Shown here in pieces: positions 34,176-45,817 of a DNA stretch of 64,000 nt. The position numbers were made by a program, and so were the translations under genes. Source of the DNA: Choanephora cucurbitarum (lineage: Eukaryota > Mucoromycota > Mucoromycetes > Mucorales > Choanephoraceae); assembly GCA_025331435.1 (NCBI GenBank), contig JAIWNI010000041.1, forward strand, positions 62,001 through 126,000, given 5' to 3'. Every line of letters begins with the position of its first letter. Position 1 is the stretch's first letter. The notes below the pieces were generated by a model. That model was not told the DNA's origin. It saw only the letters and a list, made by a program, of their open reading frames with translations, and did not search any database.

Positions 34176-35447
34176 TCAAAAGTTTTTGCGGTTGAATGGT
34201 GGTAGTCTATGATCACTTGTGTTGTTTATAAGGTTAGATATAGAGGGAAGTTCCTGCTTAAAGGAAGGGTATAGTTTGGGCTTATTTTCTACATTGGGTT
34301 CTTCTAGAGAACCTTTGGCTATTAAAACAGTAAGAGGTTAATCTGAACATTACAAGCAAATGATACTAATTCCTTCCTTACCGATTCGATCCAACTGAAT
34401 TCGATCATACCTAAGCTGAGGATCTAGAGAGCACAGAATAAGTCAACAGATAAGGAATCACACATAAATAAGTTACTTTTGATAATTAACTCATTGATGA
34501 AATCAGAAACTGCATTAATTGTCTAGACAAAAAAATGTGTCAATCATGATTAGCCTTGTGATCTAGACATTCGTCTCACCTTCTGTTGATCTGATTGTCT
34601 CTTACTGAGTTCGATTGTCTGTTTCCAAAGCTCTTGCCGTTCACTTTCAGTGTGTTCTAGCTTTAGTTTCAGTTGTTGTAACTCCTCTTGAAATACGCCT
34701 TCATGACGGTTGCTCTTAAAGCGTTTTGAATCTATCTAGAAACGTCGATAAATGCAGAAAAGCAACATGACAACATTAGGCTCTGACCTGTTTCGTTTTC
34801 ATCATCATCGTCGTCGTCTTCCTCTGATTTGTCTTGTTGTGCTTGTAACTCTTCGTCTTGTTTTTGTTTCTGTAGTGCATTCTGTTGTGCATTCTGTTGT
34901 TGTATCACTTTTGTCGTACGCCTTTTGATTTCACATAGCAGTTCAGGATGATCCCTTTGAAAATGATCATGTTTGAATTGCCAAACAATTCTCTTTTCAA
35001 GTGAATCGTCATAAGCTAAATTCAGCTGATAGACTTTTCTAAAGCCATAGACTAAACGATAGCCCAAAAAAAAAGGAGATTAAGATGATAGACAATAAGT
35101 AGTAATTATGATGTGGGTCTTACGGTTGAGTTGACGAACAAAACTTTGCCAGTTGCTGTGTTTAAAGAACTTGGGTAATATATTCTGTGAAAATAACACA
35201 GCATTTGGCACACATATCACTTGTCCTTGATCCACCCAAAATATAAATTCTCTAAAAGACTCAGTTGCCAGAATACTAAAGGGTCCAAAACCAACAAGTA
35301 AGAAATTAGAATCCCCCCAAAAAAAAAGAAGCATATAAGGTTTTGAATATGTTAGATCAGCGTACGCCTAAACTAAACTTACAGCCATAGTTTCTTTACA
35401 AAAGAAGGTAAAGGCCTTTGCTTTGAGATACCCGGGTATTCCAACAT
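34176..35447 (-). CDS. Heat-shock-factor-type transcription factor
   Basis: Exons 35383-35447, 35124-35275, 34788-35051 and 34580-34731 are firm; one to three further small exons reach a stop at 34176 or earlier. The HSF DNA-binding domain starts at PSFVKKLW and continues through FIFWVDQGQVICVPN, FFKHSNWQSFVRQLNLYGFRKV and FKHDHFQRDHPELL. Residues after it form a Gln-rich then Asp-rich linker (EEDDDDDDENE) and a coiled coil (EELQQLKLKLEHTE) that fits the trimerisation region. The domain's first helix is split by a 107-bp intron (35276-35382), so a single-exon search would miss the start. At about 220-270 residues the protein is shorter than Hsf1 and may be a Skn7/Sfl1-like or Mucorales-specific HSF paralogue. 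Confidence 0.82.
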
Positions 35448-35559
35448 AAGAAGTGTTTTTTTCTTTTTGAAAATGAAAAAAGAAAAAAAATTATAGAAAA
35501 AAGGAAAAAAGAAAAACTGACTCAGAAATTCCATGTACTAAATATGGTCCAATCAAATT

Positions 35560-37491
35560 CTATTCAAAGCATGAAATTCGTTCTCGAATAAACGTTAGTT
35601 TTGCATTTACTTCTCGATCTTCGCTAAACATCAGGTAGGCGCGCCTTGAGACATCTTTTATCATCAGAAGAGACGCGTTAAACCATAGGTCACGACAGTC
35701 GTTCTTGCTGAGTTGCAATAGGCAAATTGACAGTCGATCGGCTGCAGCTATCGATAGATCTAAAAAGGTAGTTTTTGTAAATGTCTGTTCAAAGTCTTGA
35801 CCTTCATTTGCGTTTGTACAAAAGGGTCTAAACAACAAGATCTTGGTTATATGATGAATCAAATGAAAGTGACTTTTAGCCCTGCTAAAGTCTTGGTGAT
35901 TCACTTCCCAACAGGCCCAGGGAGGTAACTCTTGCTCAAAGCGTTCTATATCCCGAACCAACGTCAGAACATCGTCCACATCGACTTTTCGGGTAATAGC
36001 TATTTCATGGTCATGGTAGAACAAAGAAATGACCTTGGTCAAGAACAACATGGACCTGGCTTCCAGCAGGACACCATTTGTATCTGAAGGTTTCCAAATC
36101 AGATTTAGTAACGATGATGGCAGCTGAGAGGGCTGAGAATAAAAGAGGGTTGCATGGACATCAAGGTGAATAAAAGAAGCAATCAACAGCTGCCATGGCT
36201 CGTGTTGTGCCCAATTGGAGAGCAATGTAAGCCGAATGGCCATCTGAAGAAGCACCGTTGTCTTGATTTTCGAATGAGTTCTTGAGACCAGCTCATGATC
36301 TATCCAGGCTATAAGAGTGATGCATAAAACGATAGGGAAACTAGCCAGTCGGTCTCCTTGAGCAAGCATGAGTTCAGCCAATAGCCTTGTCGCATACTCA
36401 TTGCAATCGTACCATACATGAACGGGTAACGGTGGACAGACTGCATTGGGTAAAGGGGGCAAGAGGCAAATAGAGACAACGTAGGCAATCAAGATGAAGA
36501 TAAAGGAGAGAACGTCGCTTACTTTATCTATATCTGGATAGGAATGAGATGCATCGGTCGAAAGCGGCAAGTAAAGCTTGAATTGGCGCATTAACATGGC
36601 AAGATGAAGTGATTCTTGTTCAGTTTCTAGCCAGAGATACCTTTCTTTCAGATGCTGAATCATCTGTGATAAATGAACCTGAAGTAGATCGAGAGATACA
36701 GGAGGGGTGGGAGTAGGAGGCAATTGTTCTTCTTCTGTAGGCGATAATAACAAAGACTGTGCTGAGAAAACAGGCACAGTCACTAAGTATTCATCTTCCT
36801 CTAATTCTTCTGCTTGTCCTTCCGCTTCGTAATACCCCTCTGCATCAGGGTCCCAACGGGCAGGCAGATAATTGGGTCCAAAGCCTCGGCTCAATTGACG
36901 TGAAAGCGACTTTGAGAATTCGTTCCATTCGTATCCGTTACGGGCGACAACATGCATAGAGAGTCCATTTTCTGTGAATGACATTGACCAGCCTGCTGGT
37001 TCCTGTGTTGAGGGTGTGAACAGTTCGTCTTGTGTGAATGATTCTTCCCTTTCTTCTGATCTTGGTCTTGTTGTATCGTTACTGAGGCATCTCTCAAAGA
37101 ACTCGCCTTCTAGTTCACGCAGACTATCGTACAGAGTCAACACCTTTTGAGAGAGATCTGTCAGATTAGGTGGTGCATCTGGATATTCACACTATGAACG
37201 ATGAAACATAAAAACGGGTGATGCTTAGCCAATCTCGTACTTTCTATAGACTAGGGTGTTTGCTTACATACAGGTTGGTTCGATCGTGCGCATCGTGTAC
37301 ATGTCGGTCGAGTCTTTGAGCACCTTTTTTTTTTTTATTTAAAGAAAAAAAAATCAAAATCCCAAAAAAATGCATTGCTTTCGAAATTCATACTTTGCTT
37401 TCTTCTTTCTGCAACGCAAGCAACTTAAATCTTTATTAACTGAAGAAGGAGAAGGGGATGAAGTCTTTTTTGTCGTTGTAGCAGTAGCCAT
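35560..37491 (-). CDS. Zn2Cys6 binuclear-cluster transcription factor
   Basis: Exons 37394-37491, 37272-37323 and 35560-37191 encode 593 residues, with introns of 70 and 80 bp. The cluster CLRCRKKKAKCSKTRPTCTR continues CARSNQPCEYP, giving C-x2-C-x6-C-x6-C-x2-C-x6-C, and it is assembled across all three exons. A linker and acidic region (EELEEDEYLV) are followed by a fungal-type middle homology region (DCNEYATRLLAELMLAQGDR, LLSNWAQHEPWQLL). Such proteins bind CGG-type sites and regulate metabolism; the target is unknown. The stop is 112 bp upstream of the HSF-type gene, same strand. A hydrophobic stretch near 36441-36522 looks intron-like but removing it breaks the frame. Confidence 0.88.
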
Positions 37492-37775
37492 GATAAATAA
37501 AGAGAAAAAGAAAAGAGAAAAAAATATGCAATGCGCAGAAATCCTCCCCCCAAAAAAAAAAGCTTAATGCGGTGTTTGAGTTCATAAAAGCTGCCCCTGA
37601 ATCAGTAAAAAAAAAAAAAAATCCATAAAATAGGTCTTATTTTCCGCTTTGTAAACCGAAAAACAATCATAATCGTGCAATTAAACATCCTTAAAATCGG
37701 TTGAATTATAATCAAGCCTTTTCACTTCACTATATATTTCCTCTTTCTTTTCTTTTTTTTCTTACTCTAAATCAA

Positions 37776-39637
37776 ATGTCATTATCAGATCAAGACTCAG
37801 GTTCACTTTCCAGTGTGGCTTCACAAGCAACCTTGACCGATACCACAAAGACACTGAACCACTCACAAGAACCAATGCCTAGCTCACCCAATCCCATCTT
37901 GTCAACATCTGTCAATCATTCTTCACATCCCTTTCGTCCGTCACTCTGGAGAACAAATGGACATGCTACTCTGTCCGATATCGAGAGTCATTATTTTATG
38001 GAACAAACTCCGAGCACGGCCAATTCATCTTATTATACAACCGAGCTAACTAGAGGAAACAGCATTGCAACAGCCATCAGTATGCGACAGGCTGACATCA
38101 TGGTATCAAGAGATAACCCACAGCATTTACATCAACACAGTCGCTCCAGTAGTAGGAGTAGTAGCGAAATACTAACAGAACAAGCATTATCTCCCGGGAA
38201 TAGATTCAGTACACATACAATCCTCAAGAAAGACGATGCACTCTTGTACGAAAAGAAGAAAAGTGTGATTATCTTGTTAGGCAGATTGTTATTGAAATGT
38301 GGTTGTCCATGTCATCGAGTGGTAAACAAAGATTTTAAGAGAACGAGAGAAAATAGTCTCATGCATTGAAATAGGACAGTATATTACAACATACGGCTAA
38401 AAGGTTGGTTTTGGATGCTTCCTTTGCCTTTTTACCTGACTCGGTCTTGATCACTTTCACCGAATCTGACAATTCTCAGTCAATCATGGTGAAAGCTCCT
38501 CAAGGCTATGATAACGGCAAGATTATAAAAGTCAATGAGACAATGAACATGTTCTTCCAGGACAAGATTGATCTTGATCGTTGTCTTATTTTGCTGCATG
38601 AAATCGCTACAGCGCCTCCTACCTGTGGCACTTTTAGTACTATTCTGTTCTTTGGTGTCAGCAGTTTCTCTGCTTCTGTCATGTTGTTTGGAGGAACATG
38701 GATTGATGGTATCATCAGTGGTTGTCTAGGTCTATTAGTATCCTTGCTCTATCTGTTCTCTACACACTACCCAACCTATGCACTTGTCTTTGAAATGTCT
38801 ACCTCTATCATTGTTGCTTTAATAGCCAAAGCATTACATCAATATTGTTGCTTTGTAAGTGTGGCTATGTCCAGTCTGTTGATCTTGTTACCAGGCTATA
38901 CAATGACAGTGGGTGTGGTAAGATAGTTTCATTGTTCTCTATGTTTTTTTTATTGACATTCATAGCCTCTTGTTTAGATTGAATTGACGGCAAGACAAGT
39001 CACTCCTGGCATTGTTCGGCTTGTGTATGCTGTTTTCTATGCCTTTCAGTTGGCTTATGGATTACAAATAGGCGCTAATGCGTATCAAGCGATCAATCCG
39101 AATGCACCTGAAGAAGGCCTTTGTACAGCAGCACCTGTCTCGCCATGGTTTTACATACTCTTGCTGCCCATCTTAAGTGTCTCTCTTTCGCTCTCCTATG
39201 GTTCTTCTCGTAGACAATGGATACCTCAGATGACTTCGTGTACTATTGCCTTTTGTATATCTTATTTTCTGGGCAAACTCATTCCAGATGGCCAGATTGT
39301 GAATGCTATTGCGGCATTTACTCTAGGACTTTATGCTAATTTTGCACTCAAATTAACAGGAGAACCTCCGTTGACATCACTTTGCGTAGGTGTCACTTTA
39401 CTGGTACCCGGGAGTTTAGGTAAAAATAATAATATGTGATTCTCCAATGTAATTTAACTTTTTTTTTTTTAAGGTGTTCGAGGTGCTTATGCTGCTTTAA
39501 ATCAAAATGGTCTTGTTCAAGGCAGTTTCCCAATGCAGATGTTGACCATCACATTAGGTTTATCGGCTGGTCTATTTGCAGCTGGAATGATTGTCTATCC
39601 TTCCGGAAAGAAGCATTCCATGTATATTTCATTGTAA
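37776..39637 (+). CDS. ThrE/Prm10-family membrane protein
   Basis: Exons 37776-38321, 38375-38917, 38978-39419 and 39474-39637 encode 564 residues, with introns of 53-60 bp. A Ser-rich cytosolic N-terminus (~165 residues) precedes the family signature LLLKCGCPCHRV...HTAKRLVLDASFAFLPDS. Then come about ten hydrophobic segments (for example FFGVSSFSASVMLFGGTW, LLILLPGYTMTVGVIELTAR, LLVPGSLGVRGAYA). It matches the ThrE/DUF1212 family: bacterial members export threonine/serine, and yeast Prm10 and YJL108C-like proteins are of unknown role. The substrate is not known here. The stop is only 49 bp from the convergent Yju2 stop. Confidence 0.88.
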
Positions 39638-39686
39638 ACTCTCCCTTTTCTAATGATATAACTCTCTATTCATTCCCTATCTTTAT

Positions 39687-40657
39687 TTAATCATCAGAAT
39701 CACTACTGCTACTACTAATATCTTGATAATTTGCTAATAACGATAAAGAGCTTCCTTCTTTCTTTTCGTCTTCTTTCTTTTTCTTTACGACCACTACTGA
39801 ATTGGTATTCTGTTTTCGTTTTCTCTGCAAGATGGCAGCAGGCTTAAATGAAGGCAATTCAGTCTTCACTTGTTGACTGACCAACTGAATAGCTTCAGGT
39901 TCAGCCTCCTTGATCTTTCGCACTTGTTCACCATCTGCGCTTTGGAAGATAGCCTTCGCTTGCTTTTCATCCTCCTCTTCCTCTAATTTCATGCGTTCAC
40001 TGATGACAGCTTTATCTTCTGTTGAGAAACGACTCAAGACTTCATCTACTGTGATACGTTCCGAACGAGCGTTTCTCGTACGAATTTCATCTAGTGCGTC
40101 CATGATATCCATCTCTCGCTTTGAATCCAATGTACGACTTTCAAGTGACTTCATAGGATCTTCAGGTTCATCTTCTGAACTTGACTCTTTGTCGTCTTCT
40201 GTTTGACGCCAAGGTTCAAAATTTCTAGTTGCACCATGTTCTGCTACATAATCTGTGTTTTTGGGATCTGTCTTGAAAGTGATTTCTGCTGAACATCGAG
40301 GACATCTGTTGATAGAGACAATTAGAGATTAGGAGAGAAGACCATCTGTGGTTACGACAATACCTAATGTAAAAACGATAAATCTTGATGCTCAAATAAG
40401 TTTCGCCTTCTGCTGTTTCTTTTCGAGCGTTGAACTTTTTTCCTTTGTTGATGTATTCACCACAACTTTCACATCGCATAGTGAAGGGCGTCATAAGACG
40501 CACTTTGTGTTGTAGATCCTTTGGCTTTTTCCTATTGAGTATGATGAGTTTTCTTGTCTACTTTTTCTTTAGTGATGATCATCACTTACTGTCTTGGGAT
40601 CTGCGAAGGATCAAAGTTGGGAGGGAAGTATTTGTTGAGGACCTTACGTTCAGACAT
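39687..40657 (-). CDS. YJU2: Pre-mRNA splicing factor Yju2/CCDC94
   Basis: Exons 40590-40657, 40364-40531 and 39687-40305 encode 284 residues, with two 58-bp introns. [20 protein letters not shown] is the diagnostic N-terminus. Zinc-coordinating cysteines are in RCESCGEYI and RCPRCSAEI; the block [20 protein letters not shown] follows. The C-terminal half is a charged helix ending in a Lys-rich cluster (KKKKEDEKK) and Ser/Asp tail. Yju2 joins the spliceosome with the Prp19 complex and promotes the branching step. The intron-rich neighbourhood fits heavy use of splicing. Start and length agree with the family. Confidence 0.93.
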
Positions 40658-41100
40658 GGTGAATGATTAAAGAAGAAACAGTTACTTTCTGCTTAAAGAT
40701 ACTTTTCACCGCCTATAAGCTACCACTCTTTTTTTTTTTTGGGTAAATTTCAGGCGCAGCAGTAGTGTGAATCACTAAAACATCCTTGTCAGAATCAGTA
40801 AAGTAAAGCAAAGTGAAGCAAAAGAATCTAAAGAATCTTGTCAAATACTTGGCACCTGTCTCATTCCTATCAGTTGTATCTAACTCGTTCTCACGCCTTT
40901 CTGCAGTTTTTGTAGATGAAATCGAGTTTGAAACAAGAGCAAATCTTGTTTAATCAAGCTAATATCTAGAAAATGAGAGGAACTAGACTTGTTAGTATCA
41001 CAGTAATGGAAGAAATAGATCGACTAAAGACTTTTTGTATAAATAGAAGGTGTTCTACTTCGAATGAATTGGTTTTTTCTTCTTCTCTACACTATTCAAA
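40658..41100. other. Divergent promoter region
   Basis: 443 bp between Yju2 and the repeat-protein gene. TATAAATA at 41038-41045, 56 bp before the plus-strand ATG, is a clear core promoter. Poly-T near 40730. No gene seen. Confidence 0.6.
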
Positions 41101-41940
41101 ATGAAGATCTTTTACATTACCAGCCTTACTCTTGTTGCCTCTACCGCCTTGGCTGCAGCCTTCCCTGCACCTGGATTCTTGAAGAACGGCTTTGATCTCA
41201 TGAAGCGTGCAGAAAATGACAACAACAATTATGGCTATGGTCAAGTCAACTATGACGACAAGAAGGATGATGACAAGAATGACTATGGCAACAACTATGG
41301 TGGCTATGGCGATTATGACAAGAAGGACGATGATAAGAAGGATGATGACAAGAAGGACGATGATAAGAAGGACGACGATAAGAAGGACGACGATAAAAAG
41401 GACGACGACAAGAAAGACGATGACAAAAAGGACGATGACAAAAAGGACGATGACAAGAAGGGTGATATGAAGTATTATGACGATAAGAAGTGCAAGGACA
41501 AGAAGGACGATGACAAGAAGGACGATGATAAGCACGACGACAAGAAGTGCAAGGACAAGAAGGATGACGACAAGAAGGGCGATGATAAGCACGATGACAA
41601 GCACGATGACAAAGACAAGGACTGGCATAAGGATGATGACAAGAAAGACGACGACAAGAAGTGCAAGGATAAGAAGGACGACGATAAGAAAGACGACGAC
41701 AAGCACGATGACAAGCACGATGATGATAAGGACAAGGACTGGCATAAGGACGATGACAAGAAGAAGTGCAAAGACGACAAGCACGACGATAAGAAGGACT
41801 GGGATAAGGACGACAAGAAGGATGATGACAAGAAGGACGACGACAAGAAGCACGATGACTGGGACAAAGACCATCATGACTATGACCGCGACGAAGATCA
41901 TCATGATGATAAGGACTACGATGACAAGAAGGATCATTAA
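41101..41940 (+). CDS. Secreted Lys/Asp-repeat protein
   Basis: 279 residues, intronless. A signal peptide (MKIFYITSLTLVASTALAAA) is followed by a dibasic Kex2-type site (MKRAEND) near residue 35, then an Asn/Tyr/Gly-rich stretch and about 200 residues built from KKDDD or KKDDDK units. Some are varied to KCKDKKDDD, KHDDKHDD and DKDKDWHKDDD, so five or so single Cys and three Trp recur at spaced positions. The C-terminus is His/Asp-rich (DHHDYDRDEDHHDD). No known domain. The charge pattern suggests a disordered, cation- or wall-binding extracellular protein, which is inference only. The strong TATA box points to high expression. DNA repeats of 15-18 bp mirror the protein repeats. Confidence 0.85.
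   Translation: MKIFYITSLTLVASTALAAAFPAPGFLKNGFDLMKRAENDNNNYGYGQVNYDDKKDDDKNDYGNNYGGYGDYDKKDDDKKDDDKKDDDKKDDDKKDDDKKDDDKKDDDKKDDDKKDDDKKGDMKYYDDKKCKDKKDDDKKDDDKHDDKKCKDKKDDDKKGDDKHDDKHDDKDKDWHKDDDKKDDDKKCKDKKDDDKKDDDKHDDKHDDDKDKDWHKDDDKKKCKDDKHDDKKDWDKDDKKDDDKKDDDKKHDDWDKDHHDYDRDEDHHDDKDYDDKKDH
41331..41860 (+). repeat. Coding tandem repeats (AAGAAGGACGATGAC-type units)
   Basis: Imperfect 12-15-bp units encoding KKDDD, grouped into longer ~100-bp blocks carrying KCKDKK and DKDWHK. Likely prone to slippage and length variation between strains. Confidence 0.8.
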
Positions 41941-42046
41941 GCCTGTCTTACACTCGGTTCATACCAAGTCTGTTTCTTTAAAAATAACACCATGCATGTT
42001 ATTTGTTTGACAACAAAAAAATAAAAAAAGCATATCTTTATTAACA

Positions 42047-43071
42047 TCATGAACCATGTTTACTATCAATGGACTTTTGTCTAAAGAGTTGTTCCACTAA
42101 ATCAGTAGGTGATGGATCATCCGAATCACCAAATGGAGATATTTGTCGACAATAACGAGGCTTTTTTTTTATAGAGCCTACCATTAGTTTATCCACTTTA
42201 AAAAGTAAATATCCTATGTTACTTACTAGAGATACAGCTGACTGTGATTTCTTGATATGAGATACATTCAAAGTGTCTGTTGTGTTCAGTTGAGAGTTAC
42301 TTAGACTGATTGTATCTATTCATTTGATGAGTGATCTTCTTCACCCTATTGGGGTTTCTACTTTTTTTTTTTTTACCTGCCGATCTCTCTGTTCTCTCAG
42401 TAATCATGGTGGGTATATCTGTAAATATCTGTTGTTTCTTTACAGGTGGACTAATCCATTACTTAGTCTATAGACTACTACTTTATAAACGAAACTTACG
42501 TGGTATATTCTATAGTTGGATTGGATCGTTGATCCACTCGAATCGATAACTGCATTAAAAAAAAAAGCCCGTTCAATAGACAACTCAAAAAAGGATCAAA
42601 GTTCATATAAGCTTACTTTAATGGTTGAATTGAATTTACAGTTATCCAGTAGATATCTTCTTGAAGTTAAGCCCAATCCTGCATATTCAGATAGATTGAT
42701 AGTCAGGCTACCTATCAAGGTAGTATCCTTTCCAGCTATTTCTTGGAATACATCCAACTTCAATTCACAAGTACCCAAGATACGTTGCTTTGAAATGACC
42801 AAATGAGCCATTGTACTGATAGGGTGACCCCAAAAGATACAATGATCTCGAATAGGTGCTCTATATTAAAAGGGAGTGTTGGTTCAACTAATGGGTGATG
42901 ATGTTGAGTTTACCTCACTGTCATGCCATTGGAATGAGCCGTGTTCTTTAGTCGATATTTAACATAATAAAGACCACTGACAAGAGGTACGTTGGTCAAG
43001 TCTTGAATAAGGATAGTCAACTCAAAGTCTATTTTTCTATCTTTACTAACAAACAATTGTGAGAAAGGCAT
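42047..43071 (-). CDS. NT-C2 domain protein
   Basis: Exons 42914-43071, 42617-42860 and 42500-42549 are firm; 3' exons down to a probable stop at 42047 are not resolved. The first ~135 residues form an N-terminal C2 (NT-C2) domain: FELTILIQDLTNVPLVSGLYYVK, TVRAPIRDH, LGTCELKLDVFQEI, LTINLSEYAGLGLTSRRYLL. NT-C2 proteins (EEIG1/EHBP1 type) link membranes to the cytoskeleton. Fungal members are mostly uncharacterised. The C-terminal tail (SIKKKPRYCRQISPFGDSDD) matches where fungal members keep a conserved Pro/Ser motif. The spliced middle from 42499 to about 42270 is uncertain because donor AC|GTAAGT finds no acceptor that keeps the best frame. Confidence 0.7.
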
Positions 43072-43752
43072 GTAAGTCAAAGTAAGAAAAGAAAAGGTGA
43101 AAATAGAAAAAATAGAAATAAAAATAGAAATAATAAGCCCATTTCTCTTAAAAAAGAAAAAAAAAGAAGACTTCTTTAATGAATGTCTTTAAGGCCAGTT
43201 ATTACCTTGGATTATCAAAAAAGATGACCCTTCATAAAAAAAAAAGACTTGTCATTGTCCTTTTTGTTGTCCTTTTTCTTTATGTTGTGAAGAGTGAGCT
43301 ATTTTATTCAAATGAGGCTTATTGCCCTGATTGAGTAACCTTCTATATAAACCCTGTTTAGACAAGAAAAAAAAAACCTTAAATAGATGACACATTTCTT
43401 TTTTGCAGTAGCATATTAACATGCATAATTGACCTATAGCATAAATTCTTCTGAATGAAAACATAGAGGTCAACTACCCTATAGACCATTTGAAACTAAG
43501 ATACCATTGTTCTATTGTTTGTTACATGTTTCAAATCAGAAGGCAATAGAAGATAGTCATTTGAGTAAGTATGTGACCTTATCAAATACAGAAGAAAGGA
43601 ATTGAGTTGCTAACAGTTGAACTGGGGGGTAAGCCAAGCGCCATTTTAAATGGATTCAATGTCAGTGTGAGTTCTCTCTCTTTTTTTTTAAATCTCTTTT
43701 TTTTCTTTCTTTTCTCTTTTGACAACTTTTTTTTTTATAGAATCCCATATAC
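43072..43752. other. Divergent spacer between NT-C2 and Nem1-like genes
   Basis: 681 bp, AT-rich, with T/CT-rich tracts just before the plus-strand start and a short minus-strand frame (43252-43473) lacking similarity. No gene seen. Confidence 0.4.
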
Positions 43753-44686
43753 ATGTCAGCCACTCTGACAACATCTTATTCAACCAATATCACTGCCACA
43801 AACAATGGCAAGACACGCCTAGGCAAAAAGAGAACACACCAATTCTTTCACTTTATCTATCATTATCTCTGCATTACATACCACTTTGTCTATAACTTAC
43901 TCTTCATACCCAACACCATTCAAAAGAAAAAGACGATACCCTCACACGCCTCCAATTACTATAAAAGCAAGACATTGATACTTGACCTGGATGAGACATT
44001 AGTGCATTCTGTTCGACTCGGTTCAGAAGCCTCATTTACACAAGTGAGCCCTAGTGTGATCCACAAGAGCATTGAAGTTCAATCTGATAAACAACGATTA
44101 TTCTATGAAGTCTATAAACGACCTCATGTGGATTTCTTCTTAAAGACAGTAAAGTGTGTATACCTTACGCTTATCTATATCTAACATGGTATATTAGATA
44201 AGTCAATGGTATCGAGTGGTGATCTATACAGCCTCGATGGCAGAATATGCTGACCCTGTGATAGACTGGCTTGATCAAGAACATCTGATTTCACAACGAT
44301 TGTTTCGACAGGTAAAACAACAGCTTATTAAGATCAGTCTACTGAACCATTGTTTTTAGTCGTGTGTATTAAAGAATGGTAATTATCTTAAAGATGTGAC
44401 ATTGGCAGAAAAAGATCTATGTAAAGTATGTTTAGTGGATAACAGTCCAGTAGCATTTGATTTGTATAAAGGTAAAAAAAAACCTTTTTTTTGGGGGGGG
44501 GGGGGGAAGAGTCGCTGATTTCTAATTTTCCCCCTTTTTTTTTTTTTAGACAATGGCATCGCTTTACCTACTTGGATATCAAACCCCAACGATGAAAGTT
44601 TATTGGATTTATTACCATTTTTGGATGCACTTCGATTTGCAGCTGATGTAAGAAGCATCTTGAAACTTCAACATAAACAGCTTTGA
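43753..44686 (+). CDS. NEM1: CTD-type phosphatase, Nem1/Dullard family
   Basis: Exons 43753-44153, 44203-44311, 44360-44471 and 44550-44686 encode 252 residues, with introns of 49, 48 and 78 bp. The N-terminal part has a hydrophobic stretch ([21 protein letters not shown]) that fits a membrane anchor. The catalytic DxDxT motif is [12 protein letters not shown], followed by [30 protein letters not shown], and [20 protein letters not shown]. The C-terminus [11 protein letters not shown] is typical of Nem1. In yeast Nem1-Spo7 at the ER/nuclear envelope dephosphorylates lipin (Pah1) and so directs triglyceride synthesis. The protein is shorter than yeast Nem1, mainly at the N-terminus. A G-run (12-13 G) lies in the third intron. 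Confidence 0.9.
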
Positions 44687-44896
44687 TTGGGTGAAAATAA
44701 ACACAAGCTTATGAAATCATCAGAAATTCATGCCAACATGATGTTTTTATTTTTTTGAACCCACTGCCATGCTAGACCATTTAAATGACCGCTATCAAAC
44801 TTTTTTTTTTTTTTTTAAACCTTGCAAAACTTTTTATTTTTTTTTATTTTTCTTCTTTCTCTCTCTTTTTTTATTTATTTCGAGCAAACTACGCAT

Positions 44897-45798
44897 ATGT
44901 CATTTGCTATTAAAAGAGCAACACCTGCTTTAAGACAAGTAATTTAATAATAATAAAAAAAAAAGAAAAATGACTCATTCACTTTCAAGGTCTGTCGAAA
45001 TGAACTTGCACAGTCTATGAAATATCCAATCATTGTAAGCTTTAAAAATAAAAAGAGAGAGAGAGAATATTCACTATTTTAACTGTAGAAATCAACCAGC
45101 ATTTATGCAGCCACACGTTGGAACTCAACCACCAATCAACCTGAAGGATCCAAGTATTCTTCAACCACCAAAAAAATTGTATATGGTTTAGCCAGAGTCA
45201 TGGGTTATTATTCAACTGGATCCACAGCCATCAAAGCCAGCCATAGTCTCTACAAGACATGTGCAGAACAAATGGAATTAAATAAGGATTTTTACATAAA
45301 AGGTAAAAATCAACTTGGCATTACATGATGTGATGATTGACCACTTTACATTTAGAATGCAATTTACCTGATAATTTCCAATCTTGGTTCTCTATCACTC
45401 AACTTCATGTCTGGATGCTTATGGTGCATTTACGTGCTGAAGGTCATGGTAAACTCTATATTCAGGAATTAGTCAACCGTTTCTTTGAAGACGCAGAAGC
45501 CAGAATCAGAGACCATGGTATCACACAACAAAAGGTGATCAACAGTTACATCAAAGATCTCTTGGCTCAATTCCATGGAAGTGTGGTTGCTTATGATGAA
45601 GGCATGTGTAAGGATGATCCTGTCTTGGCTGCTGCTCTCTGGAGAAACCTGTTTGCCATCTCATCCAACGATGCTACCGATCTTGCCTTGGTCGTTCAAT
45701 ACATTCGACGTGAATTACAGGCATTAGAGAAATATGGTGGTGATCATTTAAATGCTGGTCATGTTCAATTTCAAGAACCAGATCATGTATTACAATAA
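44897..45798 (+). CDS. CBP3: Ubiquinol-cytochrome c reductase assembly chaperone Cbp3
   Basis: Exons 44897-44938, 44990-45034, 45089-45302 and 45356-45798 encode 247 residues, with introns of 51-54 bp. The N-terminus (MSFAIKRATPALRQVCRN) is basic and without acidic residues for its first part, fitting a mitochondrial presequence. The body CNLPDNFQSWFSITQLHVWML, VNRFFEDAEARIRDHGI, and DLLAQFHGSVVAYDEGMCKDD identify the UQCC1/Cbp3 family. With Cbp6 it binds the mitoribosome exit and newly made cytochrome b. The stop is 19 bp from the convergent uL3 stop; AATAAA motifs on both strands overlap in the gap. Confidence 0.92.
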
Positions 45799-45817
45799 AA
45801 AAACAATTTTATTAAGT

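Noticed and set aside
36441..36522. Possible 82-bp intron in the Zn2Cys6 gene (GTAAGC...GCAG)
   Set aside because: Removing 82 bp shifts the frame and destroys the downstream middle-homology region; the unspliced reading stays open.
41092..41937. 281-codon antisense hydrophobic frame opposite the KKDDD protein
   Set aside because: Val/Leu/Ile repeats are the complement of AAG/GAC repeats; no signal of a real gene. The plus strand has the signal peptide and TATA box.
43252..43473. 73-codon minus-strand frame between NT-C2 and Nem1
   Set aside because: No similarity, biased composition and AT-rich context.
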